A stretch of DNA of 35,895 nt from an uncultured Planctomycetaceae bacterium (GCA_943787265.1 CALSLT010000054.1:1-35895), one strand, 5' to 3'; positions 8,943 through 17,540 are shown, counted from the stretch's first letter. A program made the numbers and translations. Notes: generated by a model not told the origin, from the sequence alone.

Positions 8943-10538
8943 GTGTCAGACGACCCGAATGACCAAAGCAAAATCGACGACTATCTCCTTATTGCCCCGA
9001 TTGCGTCCGGGAAATCGGGGATCGTCTGGGAAGTCATGCATGAGCAGAGCAACCAGATGTTTGCCATGAAACTGCTCAATCAAAACGCGATGCAGGATCC
9101 TGACGAAAAGGCGTTACTTAAACTCGAAGCGAAGCTCGGCGCGATGATGGAGCATCCAAACCTGATCAGGATGCACGGGGTAGTGATTCGCAAAACCGAA
9201 TGCTACCTGCTGATGGATTTGTTCAAGACTCCAAACCTGAAGGCCTTTATCAATTCCGGCATCGAAATGGTGCACACAAACTTCCGGCAACTTGTCGAAG
9301 GTATCTGCGCTGGTCTGGGACACATGCACGGCAAAGGCTGGGTGCATCGGGATCTTAAGCCAGAAAATATCCTGCTGAACCGTGCAGGTGAGGTTCGCCT
9401 GATCGACTTCTCGCTGGCTGTGAAAGCGGCAGGGGGGCTTGGCAAGCTGATGGGAGGCGGTAGAGGGCCGATTCGAGGAACACGAACGTATCTCGCCCCG
9501 GAGACAATCCGCAAAGAGGCGACGACTCCAGCGACAGATATCTACAGTCTTGGCATCACATTCTTTGAATGCCTGACTGGTTCGACGCCATTCAAAGGTG
9601 ACACTCCACAAGACCTTCTACGAAAGCACATCGCGGCAGCCCCGCCGCTTCCGTCGATGCGGAACGACAAGATTACTCCAGAGATGGACCGCTTCATCCT
9701 GAAGATGCTGGCGAAGAAGCCCAAGGATCGTCACCAAACGATGGACGAAGTCCTCAGAGACTTCAACAATTGCCAGGTCTTTAAGAAGGACGAAGAAGCT
9801 GAAGAACGTCAGAAGGAAGAAGCTGAAAAACGCGCACGTGAGAAAGCCTCGGGGTCGGACCTCAGTGCCTCGCAGACAGAAGAACTTCGAGAGTTGATGG
9901 GAAGTCGCCGTGACAGCCGGGCGGACGCTCAAATCCAGGCGATGATCAAATCGAATCCGGCAATGCAACGAGAATACGAAGCCATTCAGCTTGAACAAAA
10001 ACAGGATGAAGAGAAACGCAAGGCTGAGCGAGAGCGACGGGCCAACGCAAGCATTAAGGGCGAAGCGGCAAAGCCCGAAGAAAAGAAGAAGCCAAAGAAG
10101 AAACGCAAGGCACCACCACAACAACAGCAACCGATGATGCCTCCGATGCAGCAGCCGATGATGCCGGGCTACGCGATGCCACCACAGGGGTATCCGCAGC
10201 AGCCAATGATGCCACCCGGGATGCCCATGCCGCAGCCTGGAATGCCGATGCCACCACAGGGGTATCCGCAGCAGCCAATGATGCCACCCGGGATGCCCAT
10301 GCCGCAGCCTGGTGTTCCGCTTCAGCAACCGGGGATGCCGCAGCCTGGAATGGCACCGCCACCTGGCATGCCACCGCAAGGGACGCCCCAGCCAATGCAA
10401 CAACCGATGGCTCCGGCAGCTCAGCAGCCAGCAGCCCAGCAGCCACCGGCTCCCGGTCAACAGCCAACAGCCCCGCAACCAGATACAGATGAGGGTGACA
10501 GCATGGAATTCATGACGGATCTGCCAGACATCGAGTAA
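8943..10538 (+). CDS. Ser/Thr protein kinase with Pro/Met/Gln-rich repeat tail
   Basis: A 531-residue Hanks-type (PKN/STPK) kinase. A GTG start at 8943 follows CAGGGAAA. The glycine-rich loop reads ASGKSGIVWEV (21-31), the VAIK lysine is in FAMK (K43), the catalytic loop is HRDLKPEN (from ~135), the metal-binding DFG is DFS (D154), and APE and DIYSLG are present. All catalytic residues seem to be kept; only the DFG glycine differs. A charged, probably coiled region (about 285-385) follows, then a tail (about 389-520) made of Pro, Met, Gln and Gly with a 24-residue unit repeated. No membrane helix is seen, unlike many bacterial STPKs with extracellular sensors, so it is probably cytosolic and the tail may mediate interaction. 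Substrate unknown. Confidence 0.9.
   Translation: MSDDPNDQSKIDDYLLIAPIASGKSGIVWEVMHEQSNQMFAMKLLNQNAMQDPDEKALLKLEAKLGAMMEHPNLIRMHGVVIRKTECYLLMDLFKTPNLKAFINSGIEMVHTNFRQLVEGICAGLGHMHGKGWVHRDLKPENILLNRAGEVRLIDFSLAVKAAGGLGKLMGGGRGPIRGTRTYLAPETIRKEATTPATDIYSLGITFFECLTGSTPFKGDTPQDLLRKHIAAAPPLPSMRNDKITPEMDRFILKMLAKKPKDRHQTMDEVLRDFNNCQVFKKDEEAEERQKEEAEKRAREKASGSDLSASQTEELRELMGSRRDSRADAQIQAMIKSNPAMQREYEAIQLEQKQDEEKRKAERERRANASIKGEAAKPEEKKKPKKKRKAPPQQQQPMMPPMQQPMMPGYAMPPQGYPQQPMMPPGMPMPQPGMPMPPQGYPQQPMMPPGMPMPQPGVPLQQPGMPQPGMAPPPGMPPQGTPQPMQQPMAPAAQQPAAQQPPAPGQQPTAPQPDTDEGDSMEFMTDLPDIE
10176..10312 (+). repeat. 72-base tandem repeat inside the kinase gene
   Basis: The unit starting at 10176 recurs at 10248. 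The first ~65 bases are identical in both copies, encoding MPPQGYPQQPMMPP and GMPMPQPG each time. Near-identity at the DNA level, including third codon positions, points to a recent in-frame duplication. Shorter related PGMP units surround it. Confidence 0.85.
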
Positions 10539-10550
10539 CTTCTGTCTGGC
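10523..10550 (+). terminator. Possible terminator hairpin at the kinase stop codon
   Basis: Perfect 8-base arms gccagaca (10523-10530) and tgtctggc (10543-10550) with a 12-base loop that contains the kinase stop codon. No U-run follows directly, so Rho-independent termination is uncertain. Confidence 0.4.
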
Positions 10551-10714
10551 TTGCCTGGACTCTCTTTGCCACGAAGTTCACAATCCTGCCTCAATCGCTC
10601 AGCAACCTGTTGGCAGCATCCTGCCACAACAATCCACTCATCATTAACCACAAGTCGCATCGCTACGTAAGCCGTAACCGATCGTCTTTTGGCTTACCTC
10701 TAAGAACGATTCCG

Positions 10715-11719
10715 ATGGCTGACTCAAAACCTCGTCGTAAGAAGATTCCCGTTCCGCCACTTCCGTTTGAGAAGACCATCTTCTCAATGGAAGCTCAGTT
10801 GGAAGAACTCGAAGCGCAGGCTGATCCAACACCAGCCACGCGCGACTCGATTCGCAACATGCGAGTCGAAATTACCAGAATGAAACGCGAAGTGTTCGAC
10901 AACCTCGATGCCTGGGAGACTGTTCAGATTGCACGGCATCCAGAACGACCACAGGTTCTGGATTACATCGAACTCGTCTTCGACGAGTTCGTCGAGCTGC
11001 ACGGTGATAAGGCCATCGGAGACGACCGGGCTATCCTGACGGGCTTCGGAAAACTGGGCGATGAAAAGGTCATGTTCATCGGTCAGCATAAAGGCCGGGA
11101 CATCGACGAGCGAACTGAGCACAACTACGGAATGCCACATCCCGAAGGGTACCGCAAGGCACTCAGCAAGATGGAACTGGCTGCCCGTCACAAACTGCCG
11201 ATCGTTTGCTTCATCGATACTCCAGGCGCCTATCCAGGTCCAGCTGCCGAAGAGCGAGGCCAAGCCTGGCTGATCGCGACCAGTCTTCGCGAAATGTCGC
11301 GTCTCAACACTCCGATCATTTGCGTCGTGATCGGCGAAGGTGGATCGGGCGGCGCACTAGGAATCGGCATCGGAGATCACATCGCGATTCTTCAATTTGC
11401 CTACTACTCAGTCATCAGTCCTGAGGGTTGTGCCGGCATTCTTTGGAAGCATGCTGAGCACCGAGACAAAGCTGCCAATGCGCTCCGGTTTACTTCGCGA
11501 GATTTGCTGGACTTCGAGATTGTTGACGAGGTCATCCCAGAACCGCTCGGTGGGGCACATCGAAACCATCGTCAAATGGCGATGAATCTGAAGGGCTCAT
11601 TAGTCGCTGCAATTCGGGAGCTGAAACAGATCCCCGAAGACGAGCTCGTCGAACGTCGTTATCAAAAATTTCGACGGATGGGTGTGTTCGAGGAGCAGCT
11701 TGCCACAGACGCCAACTAG
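10715..11719 (+). CDS. accA: Acetyl-CoA carboxylase carboxyltransferase subunit alpha
   Basis: The alpha subunit of acetyl-CoA carboxyltransferase, which with AccD moves the carboxyl group from biotin to acetyl-CoA to make malonyl-CoA for fatty acid synthesis. The ATG at 10715 gives 334 residues, near the usual ~319. An N-terminal helical region (EKTIFSMEAQLEELEAQ) is followed by the crotonase-type core with GDDRAILTGFGKL, FIDTPGAYPGPAAEERGQ, GEGGSGGALGIGIGD and YSVISPEGCAGILWK, all highly typical. No accD, accB or accC is in the window, so the subunit genes are dispersed, as in many bacteria. The preceding 176-base gap to the kinase shows no obvious promoter. It converges on the cvpA-like gene. 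Confidence 0.96.
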   Translation: MADSKPRRKKIPVPPLPFEKTIFSMEAQLEELEAQADPTPATRDSIRNMRVEITRMKREVFDNLDAWETVQIARHPERPQVLDYIELVFDEFVELHGDKAIGDDRAILTGFGKLGDEKVMFIGQHKGRDIDERTEHNYGMPHPEGYRKALSKMELAARHKLPIVCFIDTPGAYPGPAAEERGQAWLIATSLREMSRLNTPIICVVIGEGGSGGALGIGIGDHIAILQFAYYSVISPEGCAGILWKHAEHRDKAANALRFTSRDLLDFEIVDEVIPEPLGGAHRNHRQMAMNLKGSLVAAIRELKQIPEDELVERRYQKFRRMGVFEEQLATDAN

Positions 11720-11894
11720 CGGTTGCTTCCGCGATGGCTCCTTGCCAAGGTTGCTGTGGGCAGCCCCGTCAACTTGCTCGCCACGGCGTACACGCGAGCA
11801 TTTAACAGCCAGCACTACGCTTTAGTAAATCCACCTGCAACGTCCGATAATGTCTGTTATGTTAAATTGCGACTACCGAAAAGCCTTTGTTTTA

Positions 11895-11907
11895 AGCGGT
11901 TTCCGCT
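11895..11907. terminator. Weak hairpin between convergent accA and cvpA-like genes
   Basis: A short inverted repeat (agcgg, three-base loop, ccgct) in the 244-base convergent gap, with T-rich sequence on one side and ggcattcttt on the other. It could end either transcript, but the stem is only five pairs. Confidence 0.25.
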
Positions 11908-11963
11908 GAGGGCATTCTTTGACTGATCATGCTCCACCCTGCTTCAAGCATCAAAACTGCATA

Positions 11964-12506
11964 CTAACGCGGAAACTGAAACGACTCATCCAGTGGCAGG
12001 CCAAGTGCTGGTTCGTCTGGTGAATCAAGAGCCTTTTGGAGGGCAGAGGCCAGCTTCTCTGGAAGCATTGGAGCCGTGTATTTAATCGTCTGATTTGTGA
12101 CCGCGCCAGTGGCCGATTCTTTGATCATCGCATGAGTTGATGGAGCCATGATCAGCAGCAGGCAGGTAACAACAAGGACCAGAATAACTCCTTTGATCGC
12201 GCCAAGAATGGCTCCCCAGTGGCGGTCGTATTCGATGAATTTGACTTTCTCCAGCCAACCACGAATTGTTCTTGCCAGCAGAAATACGACCAGTGAAATT
12301 CCAGCGTAAACGGCGGCCAGAGCTGCCCAGTGTTTGAGTGGTTGAGCAAGCGGGATCTCCTGCTCGATATGAGGCGTTGCCTCTCCCGCAATCAGGATGC
12401 AGCCAACAATCGACCCCAACACAGCCAGTTGCCAGATGGCTCCCTTGGCCGCGCCTTTCCATGCAGCCATGGCGATCACGAGAACTGCACAACCATCAAG
12501 CCACAT
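11964..12506 (-). CDS. CvpA-family membrane protein
   Basis: A small inner-membrane protein of the CvpA (colicin V production) family, about 180 residues from the ATG at 12506 (MWLDGCAVLVIAMAAWKGA); a TTG at 12542 would add 12 residues. Four hydrophobic segments are seen, with the family's early KGAAKG motif and a GAILGAIKGVILVLVVTCLLL segment. Family members have no settled biochemical role; some are linked to envelope stability. It lies downstream of dtd on the same strand with a 115-base gap, so it may be the last gene of that transcription unit. Confidence 0.8.
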   Translation of the reverse strand: MWLDGCAVLVIAMAAWKGAAKGAIWQLAVLGSIVGCILIAGEATPHIEQEIPLAQPLKHWAALAAVYAGISLVVFLLARTIRGWLEKVKFIEYDRHWGAILGAIKGVILVLVVTCLLLIMAPSTHAMIKESATGAVTNQTIKYTAPMLPEKLASALQKALDSPDEPALGLPLDESFQFPR

Positions 12507-12621
12507 ATCACACGATTCCACGAGGTAAAGAGAGTTGACCAAGTCGGAGGTTAGTTCCGAAAACTGGATGAGTCTATGCCAGCGTCTCTACCGTCCGAGC
12601 ATCCATGAAAGCCGCCCAAAG

Positions 12622-13071
12622 TCAGAATGTCTTGCGACTGTCCAGCAGTAAAGTGACCGGCCCATCATTGACCAGACTCACATCCATGTGTGTCTGAAAT
12701 CGGCCGGTTTCAACCTGAATCCCCTGCCCTTGAACTTCGGCCACGAAGGATTCGTAAAATCGTTCGGCTTGCTCTGGTCGAGCAGCGTCAACAAAACTCG
12801 GACGTCGACCTTTGCGACAATCACCAAACAGTGTGAACTGACTGACGACCAGCATTCGGCCATCAACATCGTTTAAGGCCAGGTTCATTTTTCCATCGTC
12901 ATCCTCGAAGACTCGTAACCCAGCGATCTTTTCCGCGAGGGTGACGGCGTCGGCATCAGAATCGTCCGCCCCGACACCAAGCAGCACCAGAAAGCCTCGT
13001 TCGATCTGACCGACGACTTCGCTTTCGACTTTTACACTGGCAGAAGCAACTCTCTGAACGACCGCTCGCAC
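12622..13071 (-). CDS. dtd: D-aminoacyl-tRNA deacylase
   Basis: Removes D-amino acids (and glycine from tRNA-Ala) wrongly attached to tRNA. The GTG start at 13071 gives MRAVVQRVASASVKV, the standard beginning of the family, and 149 residues, close to the usual ~145. Both hallmark motifs are present: SQFTLFGDCRKGRRPSF and, near the C-terminus, NDGPVTLLLDS, with the Gly-cisPro needed for chiral proofreading. It is 58 bases downstream of the metallophosphoesterase gene on the same strand and might be in its transcript, though it is a housekeeping gene with no obvious functional link to that operon. Confidence 0.95.
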   Translation of the reverse strand: MRAVVQRVASASVKVESEVVGQIERGFLVLLGVGADDSDADAVTLAEKIAGLRVFEDDDGKMNLALNDVDGRMLVVSQFTLFGDCRKGRRPSFVDAARPEQAERFYESFVAEVQGQGIQVETGRFQTHMDVSLVNDGPVTLLLDSRKTF

Positions 13072-13129
13072 AACACCCCTCCGGAACAACAATGTTCGAT
13101 GCGTCAGGCTCCAAATTCATACTCGGCAT

Positions 13130-13939
13130 TCAGTACCGTCCGTATCGACGTTCTTTTCCCGGAAGCACTTCCAGACACGTCGTCCACCAGCCTTCGAGGA
13201 TCGTTTCAGCAAATTCGTCCGGCAAATTTTCGGATCGCATTTCTGCTGCAAGACGCTCGTGATCATAGAGCAGGGGGATGAACTCAAGTTGGACCGCACT
13301 TGCAGGACGGATGGTGCCGACCTCCCCTGCTCCACCAGTATCGATCATCGCGTACCAGACGTTTTTCTTGCCATCGTTTTCCGGTCGACCGAGCACTCCG
13401 ACGTTTGCGAACATGCGATTATCGTTCAACGTTCGCTGCCAATGGATGCCGGAGTGCGTGCCCAAGACAACGTCAGCCTGCGCGTCATTGAAAACTCGTT
13501 CAAGAAAATGCGTGCTGGTAGTGGACTCCCAAAGAAACTCATTGGTTTTCCGAGGGCTGCCGTGGCAGAGCAGAAATCGCACGCCATCCACTTCGAACCG
13601 GATTTCGGAGGGTAGGGCACGCATCCACTGCCGGTTTTGAATCGACGTGTTGGCGTATGTGTAGTTGTAACTGATCTGGGCGAACCGATTGTCTCTCGGG
13701 TCGGTGTAGCCGCACTGACAATCTTTGAGATCGTTTCCGATGCTGTTGTCGTAGTTTCCCTGAACACACTCGATCTGATGATCGCGCAACAACGGAAACA
13801 CTCGATCGGGGTACGGGCCAAACGCTCCGAGATCACCGAGACAGTACATCCGCTCGGCACCGCGTTGATTTGCGTCTTCAATGGCTGCTTCGAGAGCCAG
13901 GTAGTTGTTATAGATTCCGCCAAAAAACGCGATCTTCAC
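13130..13939 (-). CDS. Metallophosphoesterase-like protein with altered first metal motif
   Basis: A 269-residue calcineurin-like phosphoesterase of the YfcE/MJ0936-like group. A GTG start at 13939 has AGGAAGG about 10 bases upstream. The motif order is family-like: motif 1 FGGIYNN (6-12), motif 2 GDLGAFGPYPD (35-45), motif 3 GNYDN (61-65), CHGSPR (125-130), and GTHSGIHW (160-167). Motif 1 normally reads D-x-H (SDIHGN); here aspartate and histidine are replaced by Gly and Tyr, and motif 3 is GNYD rather than GNHD. Part of the dimetal site should therefore be missing, so it may use one metal or bind without hydrolysis. It is the last gene of the set with the radical SAM and two flavoproteins, 47 bases after the radical SAM gene. 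Confidence 0.82.
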   Translation of the reverse strand: MKIAFFGGIYNNYLALEAAIEDANQRGAERMYCLGDLGAFGPYPDRVFPLLRDHQIECVQGNYDNSIGNDLKDCQCGYTDPRDNRFAQISYNYTYANTSIQNRQWMRALPSEIRFEVDGVRFLLCHGSPRKTNEFLWESTTSTHFLERVFNDAQADVVLGTHSGIHWQRTLNDNRMFANVGVLGRPENDGKKNVWYAMIDTGGAGEVGTIRPASAVQLEFIPLLYDHERLAAEMRSENLPDEFAETILEGWWTTCLEVLPGKERRYGRY

Positions 13940-13986
13940 GAGAGCTTACCTTCCTGGTCGTTCCATTCGTCCGCGCGAGCTACCCG

Positions 13987-14892
13987 TCAGCCTTCCATCG
14001 AGCTTGATGCAGCGTTCGTGCAGATTGCTCCGTACTGATAGCAAGTAAAACAAGCACCGTAGGCCAGCGGGAACTCACGATTAGCTTCGTCGAGTGTCTC
14101 GCCCATGATCGCTCCTGGTGAATCGAGCAGGATCGGGCAAACAGCAATGCCTCGATCGGTCACAACGCGGCTGTGATTGCAAATAAGTTGCCCCATGTCG
14201 AAGTCTTCAAGCAGCTCGTGAGTGACTCGGTCAAACTTGCCGTACCCTTCGGTTCGCTCGGCCTCTGCCCCTATCTTCAGCCGCGGAAGAATCTTCAGCC
14301 TCGCACGACGATAGCCATGATCGGCGAGCACCTCGCGAAACTGACCGAGCACTTTCTGGTCGTCCACTTCATCCCAGACTCGGGTCATCGTGATAATGGG
14401 CAGAAACCCATGTTCGACCAACAATGCTACGCCTTGGACAGCCTTTTCAAAGGTCCCTTCCCCGCGAATCGGATCGTTCGTTGCGGCATCTGGCCCATCG
14501 ATTGAGACTCGAAACTCCAGGCAGTAGCCGCTGTCGTCTTCCGCCTTCCTTAATCGCTCGATCCATTCTGATTTCAGAAACGTCGCGTTAGTCAGAACGG
14601 TCGCTGGTCCGTACTGCAAAGTCAGTTCGAGAATTGGTACCAGTTCTTTGTTGAGGAATGGTTCGCCGCCCGTGAAGTAGTATTCGCGGACTCCGTGCCG
14701 GACCGAATCTTCCAACTGGCTTCGCACCGTTTCCAACGACAGGTATCCGAATTTGTCGTTGGTCGGGCTGCAACTGATGAAGCAGTGACTGCATTCCAGA
14801 TTGCACCTGGTACCCGCTACTTGAAACCATAACTCGTCGAGCGACTCCAGCGCGACGCCTGGGCATTTCGTGGAGTTGGTTTCAGTCTTCAT
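13987..14892 (-). CDS. Radical SAM enzyme with extra C-terminal cysteines
   Basis: A 301-residue radical SAM protein. The [4Fe-4S] motif is CNLECSHC (C30, C34, C37), followed by GGEP (75-78) and a partial TIM-barrel pattern (FRVSIDGPD). Five cysteines near the C-terminus (C238, C252, C281, C284, C291) lie in an arrangement like a short SPASM/twitch region, so an auxiliary Fe-S cluster is likely. The start codon overlaps the flavoprotein stop (ATGA), with GGAGG five bases upstream, so translation is coupled. SPASM-type enzymes often modify peptides or small molecules. No short precursor-peptide gene is evident nearby, so a small-molecule substrate seems likelier. The specific subfamily is not recognised. 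Confidence 0.88.
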   Translation of the reverse strand: MKTETNSTKCPGVALESLDELWFQVAGTRCNLECSHCFISCSPTNDKFGYLSLETVRSQLEDSVRHGVREYYFTGGEPFLNKELVPILELTLQYGPATVLTNATFLKSEWIERLRKAEDDSGYCLEFRVSIDGPDAATNDPIRGEGTFEKAVQGVALLVEHGFLPIITMTRVWDEVDDQKVLGQFREVLADHGYRRARLKILPRLKIGAEAERTEGYGKFDRVTHELLEDFDMGQLICNHSRVVTDRGIAVCPILLDSPGAIMGETLDEANREFPLAYGACFTCYQYGAICTNAASSSMEG

Positions 14893-16127
14893 ACCGCCTC
14901 CGCTGCAATGAGCTCAAACGCCGATTGGATTTGCTCCAGTCCGATTCGCAACAGAAACCGCGAATCGCGACCGTAGCTTTTCGCTCCAAGTATGTAGAAG
15001 CCGGGTTCTGGATTCTTCAACGTATCCGTTCCTGGACTGCTCTGTGTCATACAATCCGAGGAAGTTTCACCCATCAACGCCGCCGCCAGTTTCATTGGTC
15101 CCTGACTGGCATAGCACTCGTGAATCTGTAGTTCTCCATAGAGTGATCGATCCGGGTGATACCCGACATTTGCGATGACGTTGTCAACGGCCAAGACCTT
15201 ACAGTCTGAACCGCCCTGCTCCGCATTTATTTCGATCGTGACTTGAATGTCGCCATCGCTGCCTGAATCGATCTCGCGAACGTACGACGCAGGAAGCCAG
15301 TTGATCTTCGAAGCTGCGTTTGAGGCAAGCTCATTCGCCTTGGCCGTCAGGTCGGCTCTGCCACACAGAGTGTCTTCCTCAATACTCGACAGTGGTGTTT
15401 CTCCGGTCTTACGCGTCATCCAGAAGACCTCTGTGTCATCATCCTGCTCATGCAGGCTGCCGAGAGCGACAATCGCGGTAGCCGCTGAGTAGCCGCTACC
15501 GACAACCAGAGTTCGGCGACCAGCAAATCGAGATCGATCTTGGCCGGTGATATTCGGCAAGCAGTAGTCAATCCGCTCGGAAAGTTGGCGTTCACCAATT
15601 GCTGGAACACCGCCATCGCCGAGCCAATTGTGGTTTCCGAAAGTTCCGGAGCAATCGAGCACGAAATCTGCTTCGACGACTTGCTCGCCATTCTGTGCTG
15701 ACTCAGTCAGCAACATAAATGGAGCTTCCAGTCGTGCGCGACTACCAATCGCATCGCCCTTCCAGAGATGTCGCTTTCCGATTGTGAGGACGCGAGTGTT
15801 CTCTTGGATGCAACCTTGCAGGTGTGAATGCTGACTGAGCGGATGCAGGTATTGCTCGAAAAACTCGAAGCCGGTCAGCAGGGAATCAGAAGCTGGCAAG
15901 TCTACTTCTGGCAGTGCCCCCCTGCCCCACTCCGACGAGTTGATCCCGAACGGGCTGAACAGGCGCACGTGCCCCCATGACCGAACGTTCTCCGCAACGG
16001 CGCCCTTCTCAACAATGACAACCTCGAAGTCGCGCAAACGTGCATACAAGGCCGCTTCCAGTCCGATCGGCCCAGCGCCGATGATCGCAATCCGTTTGCC
16101 TGGCATCTCGTCGCTCCAATTCGACAT
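14889..16127 (-). CDS. Two-Rossmann FAD/NAD(P)H oxidoreductase
   Basis: A 412-residue flavoprotein with two nucleotide-binding motifs: GAGPIG (17-22) near the N-terminus for FAD and GSGYSA in the middle for NAD(P)H, the layout of thioredoxin-reductase-like and class B flavin monooxygenases. DCSGTFGNHNW marks the second FAD-contact region. The C-terminal stretch GFYILGAKSYGRDSRFLLRIG resembles the closing segment of FAD oxidoreductases. No CxxC pair at the usual reductase position is visible, so it is more likely a monooxygenase-like enzyme or dehydrogenase. ATG at 16127 (TTG at 16139 possible) lies 20 bases after the ThiO-like stop. It overlaps the radical SAM gene by four bases. Substrate unknown. 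Confidence 0.82.
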   Translation of the reverse strand: MSNWSDEMPGKRIAIIGAGPIGLEAALYARLRDFEVVIVEKGAVAENVRSWGHVRLFSPFGINSSEWGRGALPEVDLPASDSLLTGFEFFEQYLHPLSQHSHLQGCIQENTRVLTIGKRHLWKGDAIGSRARLEAPFMLLTESAQNGEQVVEADFVLDCSGTFGNHNWLGDGGVPAIGERQLSERIDYCLPNITGQDRSRFAGRRTLVVGSGYSAATAIVALGSLHEQDDDTEVFWMTRKTGETPLSSIEEDTLCGRADLTAKANELASNAASKINWLPASYVREIDSGSDGDIQVTIEINAEQGGSDCKVLAVDNVIANVGYHPDRSLYGELQIHECYASQGPMKLAAALMGETSSDCMTQSSPGTDTLKNPEPGFYILGAKSYGRDSRFLLRIGLEQIQSAFELIAAEAV

Positions 16128-16147
16128 CGTGCGTTTCAAGCAGCTCG

Positions 16148-17296
16148 CTATTGCTGATGGCTTTGCGCTGCGATTAATTCCTCGCCCGACGCGCCTGTTG
16201 GCCCGGGGACCGATCCCACCAGGCTGTATGGATTCATCGGGATTGACGATTCCTGTCCCTGCAACATTTGCCGGACAAGCACAGCCGTGCCGGGCGACAT
16301 CTGCAATCCCGAACGAAAATGCCCGGTCGCAACAAACAGGTTTTCCTGAGCAGGCAACCGGCTAATGAAGGGCTCTTCGCGGCCCGAGAACGGTCTCAGG
16401 CCGGACCAGGTTCGTTCGATTTCTGCCGAAGCCAGTGCCGGAACGACCGACACGGCGAATTTAAGCAGACTCTGCACGCCGTCGACTGTGTTCTGTTTGA
16501 CAAAACCAACTCGTTCTTCGGTCGAGCCAATAAGAATTCGACCGTCGGCTCTCGGGACGAGGTATCTCGCTCCGTCCTGAATGACATGCCGGAACGGAAG
16601 CGGCGAGCATCGAAGCAGCACGATCTGCCCACGCATTGGCTCGACGTTCAGGTCTACGCCGGCTTCCTGCGTCAACTGACGAGACCACGCTCCGCTGCAA
16701 ATCACAAATTGTCCGGCCGCGTAATCTTCAACTGTTGTGCGAACATGAGTGACACGATTCTCAGACACTCTCCACCCAGAGACTGCCGAACCCTCAAGAA
16801 ACTCGACACCGGCGTCCGCACACGCTGCCGCGAGCGCTTTCAGATGCCGTGGATTCCGCACCTGACAGAATTCATCAAGACGATAGGCGTCCTTAATCCT
16901 GGATGAGATTGTCGGTTCAAAGTGTCGTCGTCGCTCGTCGCTAAGGAACTCGACTTTGTTACCAGCCGCTTCCCAGGTATCTGCTTCATCATGCAAACTG
17001 CGGTCAAACGAAACTTCAATGGCTCCACAGTTCTGGTATCCGTTGTCGATGCCTGTGGATTCGCGAAGCGAGCGTGTCCACTCGGCCCATAGTTCACAAC
17101 TGAGTGCTCTCAGTCGCCCTTCTCCGCTGGTTTCACCGACGAGATTACCCGGCGGCAGCATCCCAGCTCCTGCCCAGGATGCTTCCCGGCCGATCATTCC
17201 CTGATCGATTACCTTGACAGTCGCGCCGTGACTGGCAAGTTCCCAAGCGGTCGAGAGGCCGATCACGCCTCCGCCAACTACAATCACATCTGACAT
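16148..17296 (-). CDS. ThiO/DadA-like FAD-dependent amino-acid oxidase
   Basis: A 382-residue DAO-superfamily flavoenzyme closest to glycine oxidase ThiO. It has the N-terminal FAD motif GGGVIGLSTAWELA, a MRGQIVLL stretch, YLVPRADGRILIGSTEE, and the closing GLRPFSGREEPFI and FVATGHFRSGLQMSPGTA segments, all typical. Such enzymes oxidise an amino acid or amine to the imine with O2. The ATG at 17296 (MSDVIVVGGG) puts the FAD motif at the very N-terminus as expected; an upstream GTG at 17350 would add 18 residues. ThiO normally serves thiamine synthesis beside thiG or thiS, which are absent here. It is the first gene of the four-gene set, so a role in that pathway is more likely than thiamine synthesis. 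Confidence 0.85.
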   Translation of the reverse strand: MSDVIVVGGGVIGLSTAWELASHGATVKVIDQGMIGREASWAGAGMLPPGNLVGETSGEGRLRALSCELWAEWTRSLRESTGIDNGYQNCGAIEVSFDRSLHDEADTWEAAGNKVEFLSDERRRHFEPTISSRIKDAYRLDEFCQVRNPRHLKALAAACADAGVEFLEGSAVSGWRVSENRVTHVRTTVEDYAAGQFVICSGAWSRQLTQEAGVDLNVEPMRGQIVLLRCSPLPFRHVIQDGARYLVPRADGRILIGSTEERVGFVKQNTVDGVQSLLKFAVSVVPALASAEIERTWSGLRPFSGREEPFISRLPAQENLFVATGHFRSGLQMSPGTAVLVRQMLQGQESSIPMNPYSLVGSVPGPTGASGEELIAAQSHQQ

Positions 17297-17440
17297 GCGT
17301 CCTGAACTTTCCGTGCTCCGTACGTCTTCAGCGTGTGAGGGGCAGTTCACTCTCGAAGACAGAAATTACGCAATGCCGCCTTCGAAGGGCCAGCCGGAGT
17401 ATAGGACACCGCCTCTGAGTGTCACACCTGAGGCACGATC

Positions 17441-17467
17441 GGTAGTGGATCGTGAGATCACACTACC
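17441..17467. terminator. Hairpin between the dihaem protein gene and the ThiO-like gene
   Basis: ggtagtg and cactacc arms with an inner gatc/gatc pair and a gtga loop make an 11-pair stem with one bulged A. It sits in the 244-base gap between two minus-strand genes and may end the dihaem protein transcript. No T-run follows on the minus strand. Confidence 0.4.
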
Positions 17468-17540
17468 AGGGTATCCGAACGCCGCGCCTCGTCTGAACTG
17501 AAATCTGTCAGACGACTCTGTGAGGCAGACTGCCCTGCCG

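Noticed and set aside
9618..10478. Minus-strand frame rich in Trp/His/Leu opposite the kinase tail
   Set aside because: Its repeats mirror the 72-base DNA repeat of the kinase; no start signal and no family.
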